A DNA stretch of 64,000 bases from NCBI GenBank assembly GCA_017654935.2, contig CM065712.1, positions 16,013,989 to 16,077,988 of the forward strand. Reading direction: 5' to 3'. The position numbers and the translations under genes are program-made. The DNA is from Phymorhynchus buccinoides (taxonomy: Eukaryota > Mollusca > Gastropoda > Neogastropoda > Raphitomidae). The notes beneath the pieces are model-generated. The model saw nothing but the letters and a program-made list of their open reading frames with translations. It was not told the origin of the DNA and ran no database searches. Positions 33,583 through 42,899 of the stretch are shown here, in pieces. The stretch's first letter is position 1; the number at the start of each line of letters is the position of its first letter.

Positions 33583-33783
33583 CTGTTTTTTGCTGCAGCC
33601 CGTAGGTGTGGATGACGTCTCCGGAGTTCAGATGGACCCGTGCACCACGTCGCCTCATGAGATCGGCCACCAACACGCTGCCGTCTTTGTACAAGGAACA
33701 GGAAAAGCGGGGCTTGTTGAGTCCTGAAGAGCCTGAGCTTGGTCAGTGACGGTCCTCACCACGTTCCCCTGTCGGTTTATCAC
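33583..33783 (-). CDS. NHL-type beta-propeller exon, with one frame break
   Basis: The minus-strand exon is bounded by an acceptor TTGCAG before 33783 and a donor ACAG|GTAGTC after 33583 (201 bp). The first part reads VINRQGNVVRTVTD in one frame; the second reads YKDGSVLVADLMRRRG, VHLNSGDVIHTYG in the next frame. The strand/turn pattern (hydrophobic, then D-G or Q-G-N, then VLVAD) fits NHL-like propeller repeats of TRIM-type and related proteins. One base too many near 33700 separates the two frames; correcting it would leave one open exon. Because the same contig shows many one-base errors, I treat it as a probable real exon misread. It lies on the same strand and upstream of the NHL last exon at 22168-22405, so it may belong to the same gene, with the 44-bp minisatellite inside an intron. 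Confidence 0.6.
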
Positions 33784-33831
33784 CTGCAATCAGCGAGATA
33801 GAGACGTGCAAACAAGGCTACAAAATTAAGT

Positions 33832-34205
33832 GATTAGGGACTTAATAGCCACAGAGGCATCTCGGTGAAATTCGGGTTGCTCCCACCTGGAGAGCGCGTC
33901 GCAGCCAGAGGCGCGCCACCATTTAAATTTTTTTTTTTTGCATGCGATTTTTTGTGTGACTGATGAGGAAAGAAGAGAGGGGGGTAAATTTGACCAAATG
34001 ACAACTTTTTCGTTGCCCATGGGGTCTAACGTGTGCAAGTGGCATGGGCACACAGGACTCGGTGTTGTACTCATCCGAAAAGACTACACGTTCAGACCGT
34101 AAGGCCTAGTGCAAATTGAGAGGAGAAAAATCCCCTGTACCGGGTTTCGAACTCGGGTTTACTTGACACGAAGTGAAAGGTTACAACTGTGCCCACTCTA
34201 CACTC
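33832..34205 (-). mobile_element. SINE S, copy 6 (full length)
   Basis: Plus-strand view: TCGGTGAAATTCGGGTTGCT, GAGAGCGCGTCGCAGCCAG, AAGGCCTAGTGCAAATTGAG, TTCGAACTCGGGTTTACTTG, ending in the A-box region near 34195. About 370 bp, as in copy 1. Confidence 0.85.
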
Positions 34206-34703
34206 TGTAATAAGAGGATTCAAAATATTCCTACAGGAAAGACTGGAGTCCTAATATCTACCTTCTTAAAGGCTAGAAGAGTCAGGGGTGATTTAATACA
34301 ATGCTTCAAAAATATGTAAAAACAATATGATGACCTAAACATACAAGATTTCTTTATATTTCAAAGTGGGACAAAAAACTAAAAACAGTGTTGTTGGACA
34401 AAATATTTATTGAATATAGCAAGACTAATCTTAGAATAACATGTTTTACTAACAGAACGCACCGTTGTGGAACACGTTACAAACTAATATTAAACAAGCA
34501 CCTAATGCTAACATTTTCAAAAAAATATTAGACTCGGGAATATGATAAAAATTTGACATATGAATATAATGAACTATTGTCAAAAACTGAGAGTGCACGA
34601 ATAAACCTTGTAATAATAAATGATATTATCAAGGTTGGGATGTTTGAAAGCCTAACGGCTATGTGTAGTCCCTATATTCCCAACCTAACTAAAGGCTGGA
34701 TGT
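34206..34703. other. No gene recognised
   Basis: AT-rich unique sequence. A 70-codon frame at 34553 has no recognisable domain and crosses into MITE A. Confidence 0.6.
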
Positions 34704-34952
34704 TTAAACCTATCGCCCGCCAGCCATTTTTCAGCAAAAAAGTTCCATTAAATCTTACCTGGTAGAGAAAACAAAATCATCTACAATATTGGGGGGTACT
34801 ATGGACATGCATAAAGTAAGGCCATATCCTTACCTCCCAAAATTAAGAAAATAGGAGTCTTTGTATAAACAGACCCTGGTGTGATGCCTTTAGGACATGG
34901 GGTGTTAAATATTTTGGTGAAAAAATGCGACATTGGCGGTTGAAAGGGTTAA
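34704..34952 (+). mobile_element. MITE A, copy 7
   Basis: TTAA at 34704-34707 and 34949-34952; CGCCAGCCATTTTTCAGC to TTGGCGGTTGAAAGGG. Interior AAAATCATCTACAATATTGG. Confidence 0.85.
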
Positions 34953-35271
34953 CTAAATGGAGCCAAGTCGAGACGTCAATCCGACAATGTTCCCATTTGA
35001 GTTCACGTCAGAGGATTTTTTTCCGTACATTGACTGTAGCGAAACCCCAAAAAAAAGGAAATAACTCGATGTCTATAAATCTGAGACTTCCCATTGTAGT
35101 TGCTTCCCTCTTAGACTGTCTCCAGTGATACCTATTTTCGTTTTTACTTCTTTAACTTGAACTAGTCATCATCTTCAAATTTGCTCATTCAATATGGCAG
35201 CGACCATATTATAGCTCACGTATTCAAACATAAATAAACAAGAAGTCATCGCATCGTTTAATGCAAATACT
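34953..35271. other. No gene recognised
   Basis: Unique AT-rich sequence between MITE A and repeat K. Confidence 0.6.
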
Positions 35272-35467
35272 TGTGGTGGTGCCATAGCCCAATGAGGTTA
35301 ACGAGGCGTGGTTCACCGCTACGCTATCTGTATTAATTTTTTAAAATTCGGACTTTACTGGTTTCATACTGCCTTCGGGGCATTGCCCCATTATTGTTCC
35401 AACCAGATTTGTATTACAAATGTCCCATATGTTCTGATTAGGACCAAGAGGAGCGTAAAACACCATT
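35272..35467 (-). repeat. Dispersed repeat K, copy 5
   Basis: TGGTGGTGCCATAGCCC, CGGACTTTACTGGTTTC, AATGTCCCATATGTTCTG. Confidence 0.82.
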
Positions 35468-35935
35468 TCGCCGTTTCGCATCATTAAAGTAACAAATGTT
35501 TATGTTTAATTTTGCTTTTTACAATACTTTCTATTAATATACTACAAGTCTACTCAAAACTTGAGTGGCTTTGTGATACTAGATCCAATCATAACAAGGG
35601 TCAGACATGGAGAGGGAAGTGTTTGTTTTTCCAAACAATAGCGCATTTCATCAATTATTACATAGTGAAATATGCGCGGTTCACTCGTTCGAAGTGAGAA
35701 GTCTTCAAAGAGAAATAATGTTTTACGCCCTCTTTGGCCTTTCGGCCATTTGGGGCATAAGAGGCTTCAAAAATACATTGTTTTATCTTTCACTCGGTAC
35801 ATGTTGATGTTTGTATGATGTGCAATTGATTTGGGCGATTTTTTAGAAAATGGATAAAAAAAAATGCGATCTGAGGGAGAACACTACGTCAATTTTGCTA
35901 TTGGAAAAATGAGTTTTACTGGTATTGATATCTAA
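35468..35935. other. No gene recognised
   Basis: AT-rich. A short local palindrome CTTTGGCCTTTCGGCC lies near 35732; no domain seen in any frame. Confidence 0.55.
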
Positions 35936-36157
35936 TTAACCCCTTGACTGCAAGAGAAAATTAAAGAAAAAATCATTGGCAAAAATCATGCCATAGAAGA
36001 CACTGATAGAGACAATCTGGAAAAATGGTCTGAAGATATAGATCTCTTGACTGTGCAAGACAAAAGCCAGCGTATCAGGGTTATTCCTCTTCAGTGATAC
36101 CTCATGCAGCGAGGTCATCAGGTCAGTACTAATACGTGGTGGCAGTCAAGGGGTTAT
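35936..36157. mobile_element. TTAA MITE C, copy 2
   Basis: TTAACCCCTTGACTGC at the left, GGTGGCAGTCAAGGGGTTA at the right. The interior matches 2850-3077 in reverse (GATATAGATCTCTTGACTGT, TATTCCTCTTCAG). Confidence 0.82.
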
Positions 36158-36179
36158 GTCTGTTCCAGATCGTGATACA

Positions 36180-36490
36180 GCGGGAACAAAGCCACCCAAT
36201 TGGCTACTGCAAAAGAACACCTTTTGCAAGAGTGAATTCCCTTGGTGGGGGGGGAAGATGGTGCGAGAGTACTGACCAAACAAGGGAAAACTCTCGCTCA
36301 ATAACCCTATTTGAGGCCACTTAAGGGCGGCCTTTTGCAAGAGGTGACGCCTTGGTGGGTGGGAAAGATATGGTTGAGTAAGACCAACCAATGCATAACT
36401 CTCACAATACCCTATTTGAGGCCACTTAATGGCTGCTTATTGCAAGAGTGAATCCCTTTTGGATACTGATCAAAAAATGGCTTAACTCTT
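36180..36490. repeat. Three direct repeats of about 107 bp
   Basis: CTTTTGCAAGAGTGAATTCC near 36221, CCTTTTGCAAGAGGTGACGC near 36329 and TTATTGCAAGAGTGAATCCC near 36436. Each of the first two is followed by CCTATTTGAGGCCACTTAA. Confidence 0.75.
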
Positions 36491-36626
36491 GCCCTCAAGG
36501 CGTTAATAACCAGTCATCAAGTTGTCACCTAATCTTGGGTGTGATAGTCGTGCTAGGGAAGTGTTTCTTGCAACAAAAACTAATCCGTCAGGGTCCACCT
36601 TTAAAGCCGCGGCGACAGGATATGTG

Positions 36627-36816
36627 GACTGCCTCATGTGACTCGATCACATTTGATACCATGCTGCTCGATCAGTCTGACTCAGTCGGGCCCAGTTCAG
36701 GTGACAGGGTGAATAGGGCGGGGTCTGCTTTCACTGATCGAGTCAGAGGCTGTGACCTCTCTGTGCAGGAAGCAAAATTAGTCAACGTCACGACTGATGA
36801 GTCATATGAGGCAGTC
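36627..36816. mobile_element. 190-bp TIR element
   Basis: Ends GACTGCCTCATGTGACTCG and, inverted, GAGTCATATGAGGCAGTC. CTCGATCAGTCTGACTCAGT and CACTGATCGAGTCAG form an inner inverted pair. A fragment CTCATGTGACTCGATGAG is also at 30811-30828. Only this copy is complete. Confidence 0.65.
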
Positions 36817-36834
36817 GCATAGTCTGTCTCCAGC

Positions 36835-37078
36835 TAATCCTTTCACCTGCAGCCATTTTCAGCCCACAACAATATCATTAAACTTAACGGGGTAGAGAGA
36901 AAAAAAATCTGCAATATTGGGAAATCATCTTGACATGTATAACCATTAGCCTATCCTTATCTCCAAAATGAAGAAAATAAGATCTTCAAATAACAGGCCC
37001 TGATTGATGCCTTTTAGTGGAACGGCGTGTTGAACCATTGTGGTGCATTAAATGCGACCTTGGCGGTGAAAGGGCTAA
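36835..37078 (+). mobile_element. MITE A, copy 8
   Basis: CTTTCACCTGCAGCCATTTTC to CCTTGGCGGTGAAAGGGC; the flanks are CTAA rather than TTAA, so both target copies have decayed or been misread. Confidence 0.78.
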
Positions 37079-37084
37079 AGAGGG

Positions 37085-37400
37085 GAACAGTCAGAAGGCC
37101 TGATGGACATGGCACCGTAAAACTGAAACCGGGCACCTGCAGGCGGCGGCGGTGTGAACAGTGTTTCCGACACGTCCACAAGCAGAGTCGTCGGGAAGGC
37201 CCGCACTCCGCTGTACTGGCGAGCGGTTTTGCTCCGCGACGGTCACCTCCACCTGGTCGCCCGGACCCGACACCAGAAGGGAGGTAGGATGGGGGCATGT
37301 CAGCGTCACGGCGACCAGCAGTCCGACCGCAGCGCAGACGCTTCGGGGTGTCCCGCACAGCCACCCAGCAGGAGGACTTTGTCCGGGTAAGCCATCCCGT
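37085..37400. other. GC-rich coding-like island, strand uncertain
   Basis: About 60% GC in AT-rich surroundings, so it may be an exon. Minus-strand frames give SGPGDQVEVTVAE and, after a frame change, VRAFPTTLLVDVSETLF. A plus-strand frame stays open from 37154 to 37390 and has a donor-like GGGAG|GTAGGA at about 37286. No known domain is recognised in either. On the minus strand it would lie between a possible signal-peptide exon (39225-39406) and the NHL exon (33583-33783), but frame breaks prevent a sound gene model. Confidence 0.4.
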
Positions 37401-37970
37401 CCAATTACCTTGACCTGGAGTATAATGATAATATAACATTGTGGTTTTCATTTATAACAAGGATATTTAGGAAAAAGAACAGGCCGTTTAAAACCAGAAT
37501 TTACAGAACTGTACTAGTAGCGTAAGGCGATATTTGTTTCTCTCCAGACTGGACCCATAGCAAGTAATAAAAAAGGTAATAACAAAACCGAATTTTGTGT
37601 ACAATTTTTTTGTTGGGGGGGTGAAGCTTTATGAATAAAAAGGGCTTGTCCTAATAGCAAAAGAGGACCTAAAAGGGTAAGTGGATTACTTAAGAGCTCG
37701 CGGCCAGAAACGGGCGGATTAGAGTTATCGTTGTAGTGGCGACAGTACACATTCACAGTGACGGCATATCCAAAACTCAGACGGAATTTGAACGGAGATT
37801 TCAAATGGCTCAAGAACGTGTAAAGAATGTTGTTCTGATTTAAAAGGGATATACACAGTGGTTTCTGTCCCTCACTACTCATATGGGAAAAGGAGACTGG
37901 ATGCCTTATATTACCTTATACAGTCTTGCTAATAGTGGAAAAATATCTATTCATAATCAACAGGACAATG
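37401..37970. other. No gene recognised
   Basis: AT-rich unique sequence. The longest minus frame (37514-37882) has no domain I recognise. Confidence 0.55.
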
Positions 37971-38090
37971 GGCGGTACCATAGCGATGAGGTTTAACGAG
38001 CTGTGGTTACACACTACACTATCTATATTGTTGAAGAATCGGGACTTTAATGGTGTTGCAGGACCTATGGGCATTGCTCCAGGATGTCGT
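37971..38090 (-). repeat. Dispersed repeat K, truncated copy 6
   Basis: GGGCGGTACCATAGCGATG, GAATCGGGACTTTAATGG, ATGGGCATTGCTCC, then the match stops. Confidence 0.7.
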
Positions 38091-38489
38091 TAGTTAGTCT
38101 GTTATAGTCCCGTAAAAAGCTATGGTTACCTCAGGGACTGGCACCACATAAAAATCTACCAAGTATAGCAAAACACAAATCCATGATATCTAAAGTAGAA
38201 AAAACTGAAGACAAAAAGTGTAGTACATTTCATAACATGCACAACTTCCATATTATACCTATAGCTCCACTAAGTCAACAGTGTGGAAACGTGGAGTACC
38301 ATACTCTCATTTATCGGCCATCAGGTTAAAAAAAACAGTAAAAAAGAATAACAACTACATATAGTAAGTCAAAAGACATAAAAAAGCTATATAAGCTAAT
38401 AGCACTGCCGAATAGACAACAGGTGCCACTCAAGTGCGCAAGTATCACGTGTGGATGCAGTGGACAAATTAAAACACCTGGCATGTCAT
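38091..38489. other. No gene recognised
   Basis: AT-rich unique sequence without a supported feature. Confidence 0.55.
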
Positions 38490-38700
38490 AAATTGTAAAA
38501 AAGAAAAACGTTGGAAGGGTTTTTATAGAAAAAATGAAAGGTGAACGGACCAACAAGGCAGAAAAAAGTAGACGCAGAAAGCAAAAAAAAAGAGAAAAGG
38601 GGCAGAGTCAAAGAGAGTGATAGAGTAGGGGACGTTACAGCATGAATCCAGAAGAAGGAGAATATTATGCTGAAGACGCCCACAAAGTATCCCCACGGGA
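38490..38700 (-). mobile_element. Element G, copy 6
   Basis: GGGGCAGAGTCAAAGAGAGT, GATAGAGTAGGGGACGTTAC, AAGTATCCCCACGGGAGG. Confidence 0.7.
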
Positions 38701-38821
38701 GGGCAACCAAATTAAATGCAGCCTAAAGTCCGTTGCCCGCATCTTACGACGGAGGACATGTGGTTGGGAATTTAGTGAGGCGTGGGATACCTCTCCGTAA
38801 GCCCCCCACATGTAGGGGAAG

Positions 38822-38930
38822 CCCGCTAGAGGGGGACTGCCAGCTATTGTTTCCACCATCTTTGTATTACAAATGTCCCATATGTATGTTCTGATGAACG
38901 AGAGAGGACGTTTAAAACACCATTTTTCAT
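38822..38930 (-). repeat. Dispersed repeat K, partial copy 7
   Basis: GCCAGCTATTGTTTCCACC, ATGTCCCATATGTATG, AGAGGACGTTTAAAACACC. Only the half next to the ACGTCCTCT end is present. Confidence 0.75.
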
Positions 38931-39224
38931 TCATTCATTCGGAAAAATATGGTATGGTATTTTGACAATAAGGACTAACAAATCCCACAAAGTCGGATAC
39001 AAGCTCATTTTCCAGAGATGTGGAGTTTACAGAGAGTTTTGCAGGGGACAAGTCTGTGTAACTAGAAAAGCATGGGGATCAGGTGTTCTGGGGAGCTGTA
39101 TTGGACGGGTGGTGGCGCCTCAGGAGGATCCTCACTCACGCTGGCCTTCTGCGACTAAGGATAGTGTTCGTCAGTCAGGCGGGACTTAGTAGGTGTTCGT
39201 ACTGAACAGGCTCACTGAACTCAC

Positions 39225-39406
39225 CGAAGTGATCAGCAGCAGGATTCCTCCCTTGGAATGTGGTATCGGATTCTCGATCTGAACGAGCCGGGGTGTGGTG
39301 CGAATGGGATCGGTCATGAGTGGGTGGAGCTGCCACTGTTACGGCCCAGAAGAGGGACAGCAAAAAAAAGAAAAAAGAGAAAAATTATCAGTACAAACCA
39401 AGTCAT
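39225..39406 (-). CDS. Possible first exon with signal peptide (homopolymer frame break)
   Basis: On the minus strand an ATG (39406-39404) opens MTWFVLIIFLFFLF, a strongly hydrophobic run. In the frame one base away, on the far side of an eight-T run (39362-39369), the sequence continues as LSLFWAVTVAAPPTHDRSHS, then a polar, His/Arg/Asp-rich stretch ending at ADHF. If that run is one T too long, the result is a signal peptide (positively uncharged start, hydrophobic core, small residues VAA before PP) followed by a mature secreted segment. Immediately after comes TTCG|GTGAGT, an almost ideal splice donor (exon end 39225). I do not recognise the protein. It sits on the same strand as, and upstream of, the NHL-type exons and could be their first exon; that link is inference only. 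Confidence 0.4.
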
Positions 39407-39576
39407 ATCAGTATCAAACCGGTAAAACACAATACCACCGACACTGACACCCCAAAACTTACAACATGTAAGTATTAATCTGTATTGAGTAATCTTGATA
39501 GCAACACACATACAACATACAACACCACACACACACACACACTCTAACAGACACCCACACCATACAAACCATCAGG

Positions 39577-39737
39577 GACCCCCATTTGGGGGTCAATGAA
39601 TTATACAATTTAAGGTCCTCTAAAAGAATGTGCAGGGGGTCCCAGGGAGCCAGAAAAAATCTTTTTTGCCTTTTCCGCAAAGCCAATGGGACTCTATACT
39701 GCAACGAAGATTCCGGGACCCTTTGCGGTGACGCGGT
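39577..39737 (-). mobile_element. Element Q, truncated by the gap
   Basis: GGACCCCCATTTGGGGGTC, TCTAAAAGAATGTGCAGGGG, AAAAAATCTTTTTT match 6360-6734 in reverse up to the first N. Confidence 0.78.
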
Positions 39738-40237
39738 NNNNNNNNNNNNNNNNNNNNNNNNNNNNNNNNNNNNNNNNNNNNNNNNNNNNNNNNNNNNNNN
39801 NNNNNNNNNNNNNNNNNNNNNNNNNNNNNNNNNNNNNNNNNNNNNNNNNNNNNNNNNNNNNNNNNNNNNNNNNNNNNNNNNNNNNNNNNNNNNNNNNNNN
39901 NNNNNNNNNNNNNNNNNNNNNNNNNNNNNNNNNNNNNNNNNNNNNNNNNNNNNNNNNNNNNNNNNNNNNNNNNNNNNNNNNNNNNNNNNNNNNNNNNNNN
40001 NNNNNNNNNNNNNNNNNNNNNNNNNNNNNNNNNNNNNNNNNNNNNNNNNNNNNNNNNNNNNNNNNNNNNNNNNNNNNNNNNNNNNNNNNNNNNNNNNNNN
40101 NNNNNNNNNNNNNNNNNNNNNNNNNNNNNNNNNNNNNNNNNNNNNNNNNNNNNNNNNNNNNNNNNNNNNNNNNNNNNNNNNNNNNNNNNNNNNNNNNNNN
40201 NNNNNNNNNNNNNNNNNNNNNNNNNNNNNNNNNNNNN
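39738..40237. other. Assembly gap of exactly 500 Ns
   Basis: 500 consecutive N. A round length such as this is a scaffolder's placeholder, so the true distance and even the adjacency of the two sides are unproven. Confidence 0.99.
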
Positions 40238-40610
40238 ATGAGCCCATATTTCTTCTTTGATTGCTCAAAAGTTTCCTTTCAATTATGAATGCAGCAGCTC
40301 GTCATGCTGCTGTTATGCGCCTAATTAAGAAATACCTAGCCCAGTATGTCCGACTTCGCTGTAAGAAATCTTTTTAAAGTCTTCTTGGAAAAAAAGGCAT
40401 GGGAATGGACCGAAAGGCAGAAAGATAGTAGATACAGTAACAAAGGGAAAATGCAGAGTCATAGAGAGTGACAGATATAGAGGAAGTTACACGGGGGGCA
40501 CGCGGGGGGGAGAGCACAGAATTTCCTGAAGGTGGGGGAACTATTTGTACAAGACCCCCCCCCCACCCCAGTATCCCCACAGGGGGGGGGGGAGCCCTAT
40601 ATAAATGTAA
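40238..40610 (-). mobile_element. Element G, right-arm copy starting at the contig edge
   Basis: TTTCTTCTTTGATTGCTC, CAGAGTCATAGAGAGTGACA, CAGTATCCCCACAGGGG. Inverted partner of 30470-30810. Confidence 0.75.
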
Positions 40611-40694
40611 TGGAAGCCTAGTAAGTCAACATTGAAAGGACTTAATTTTATTTTGAGATTGTCGATATTTTGATATACAAAAATGTTTAACCTT

Positions 40695-41518
40695 TTAACC
40701 CCTTCAGTACTAAACAAAAAAACACTACCAAGAAACTGAGAAATTATCGATTTCAGATATGATAGACATTTGTAGAGACCTGTCAGACTCTCTGAGAAAA
40801 TGGTCTAGAGATAATATATCTTTCCTGACTTGTCTAAAACCAAAGACCAAGGGCCTGTATTCACGTTGAGATAGCATGAGACTTAGCATCATGCTAACTT
40901 AGAAGCTCTTCCAAAAGTCCTATTAAATCCTACAGGACATTGGAAGAGCTTCTAAGTTATCATCATGCTAAGTCTCATGCTATCTCAACGTGAATACAGG
41001 CCCAGGGCAGGATGGAGCCAAAGCTGAAGCTAATATCAAACAACGATAAATAAAATAAAAAAACTTAGTAGTCCTATGAGCAAAATGACCCTGGGCCTGT
41101 ATTCACGTTGAGGATAGCATGAGACTTAGCATGATGATGCTAACTTAGAAGCTCTTCCAATGTCCTATAGGATTTAATAGGACTTTTTTTGGAAGAGCTT
41201 CTAAGTTAGCATCATGCTAAGTCTCATGCTATCTCAACGTGAATACAGGCCCTGGTCTTTGGTTTAGACAAGTCAGGAAAGAGCATTTTCTCAGATTGAG
41301 TCTAACAGGTCTCTTTCAAAATTCTTATAATAAGAAATTCGATAATTTCTCAATTTTTCTCTGGTAGTGGTACTGAAGGGGTTATAAGTGCTAAGTCGCA
41401 TGCTATCTCAACGTGAATACAGGCCCTGCATTCCAGGACTATGATATCAAAAGTGATGACATTGTCAATGACATGACATGTCCCGTAGTAGACACTGGGC
41501 AAGCAGCGAAGGGGTTAA
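40695..41518. mobile_element. Nested composite of MITE B and hairpin H units, right copy
   Basis: TTAACCCCTTCAGTAC (40695), H (40851-41003), spacer, H (41093-41252), inverted B end closing TACTGAAGGGGTTAT (41395), partial H (41396-41426), then the B 3' end closing GCGAAGGGGTTAA (41518). Sequence is cleaner than the left copy; ACTAAACAAAAAAACACTAC at 40708 differs from it. Confidence 0.82.
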
Positions 41519-41613
41519 TTAAAAGGGATTAAATCAGGATAACAGTAAATTGCTGTGAATGATCCTTTGTGTGTGTGTGTGGTACCCATTTTTGAGTTAG
41601 CTGTTTTCTACTA

Positions 41614-41631
41614 TACAGTGGAACCTCTCTG
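41614..41631 (+). mobile_element. Element Q terminal repeat
   Basis: TACAGTGGAACCTCTCTG end directly before the TTAA of MITE A; the Q sequence resumes with GACCTTAAAAAATCATCCC after 41879. Confidence 0.7.
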
Positions 41632-41879
41632 TTAACCCTTTCGCCGCCAGCCTTTTTTTTAGCCCAAAAATACCATTAAACTTACCTGGGTGGAGAAAAA
41701 AAAAATATCTGCAATATTGCGAGTTCCTCTGTGACATGCATAGCATTAGGCCTATCCTTACCTCCCAAAATTAAGAAAATAGGGTCTTTGGATAACAGGC
41801 CCTGATGTGATGCTTTTTAGTGGCATGGGTGTTAAACCATTGTGGTGCAAAAATGCGACATTGGCGGTGAAAGGGTTAA
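41632..41879 (+). mobile_element. MITE A, copy 9, inserted in element Q
   Basis: 248 bp with TTAA at both ends (41632-41635, 41876-41879), CCCTTTCGCCGCCAGCC to TTGGCGGTGAAAGGG. Partner of 29126-29396. Confidence 0.88.
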
Positions 41880-42899
41880 GACCTTAAAAAATCATCCCAA
41901 ATTAGGTCTCAAGTAGGAGGGAGTTGTATCAGGGAGGTAATTTTAATACTTAAAGGGCAATGTCCATGGATGCAACCTTGCCTCGGATACAAGGCAGCGC
42001 CTGTTTTTTCAAAATTTTGACCACAAAAAATAAATTGGATTCAAAGTTCAAGGGGGGGAAAAGTGTTGAATTCTCACTTTACAAGCCTGGAATAAGCTTC
42101 AAATTGAGTATTGATTTTGCTTTTTTTCTTCAGCTTCAGGGGGGCGTTGACCCCCCAACAGGGCCCTGGACCCCAGCCTTGCCTGTTTTTTGAGTTTTTT
42201 TTCCAGTTTGCATCCATGAATGTCTCAGAGTGGGAGGGATTGAGTCTTATAAGGGGGGGTCTTATAAGCAGTGATCGGGCTGGCTTTTGAAACCAATAAG
42301 TCCTGGGACTGATTGACCAAAAAATCAATCAGTCCTTTTGACAACCAATAAGTTCCTTTTTTTTTCCTAATCACAATGTCACTCCACCGGAAGAAGTTTG
42401 ACGCCACACACTGTGGATCGGGAAATAACTGAGTCTCGGAGATCTCTCGCAATCGGGTTTTTCCGTATGCATGGGTTAAACCTCTTCCGTTTTAGGATGG
42501 AAATCCGTCCATGAAAAAATCAGTAAAGACGGAAATCCGATTTTTTTTTTTCTAAAATTTAAAAAAAAGAAAGGAAAACAGCTTGCCGGTAAGCGAAAAC
42601 GTGATTGCCGCATTGAAACCAGTTTCGCTTTAACGGAAACGGAAGTGATTACCGATCCGTGTTCGGCCAAGTGTAAACCCCGTAGGAAGCGCAACTTCCT
42701 TTCATTGAAAGTTTCAACAATGTGAGATGCGAAACTTGTCTTCATTTTAGTTGTGAAAAGAAAGGGAGGAAAAAAGATAAGAAAGAAGAGACCGTACTGG
42801 AGTTCAGCTTCGCCTGCCGAAGATGCCGTTCGTTCAAGAAAACACGGATGTGTCTGCCATTGACGCTAAGGTTAAAAACAAATGGCAGTGGCCCAGTGA
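41880..42899. other. Repeat-derived block shared with 28,016-29,125
   Basis: No gene recognised. Includes GGGTCTTATAAGCAGTGATC and, near 42480-42660, GTTTTAGGATGGAAATCCGT and AACGGAAACGGAAGTGATTA. Confidence 0.6.

Noticed and set aside
36448..36822. 124-codon open frame
   Set aside because: Covers the 107-bp repeats and the TIR element; no domain.
39586..40288. Open frames through the gap
   Set aside because: They consist mainly of undetermined bases.
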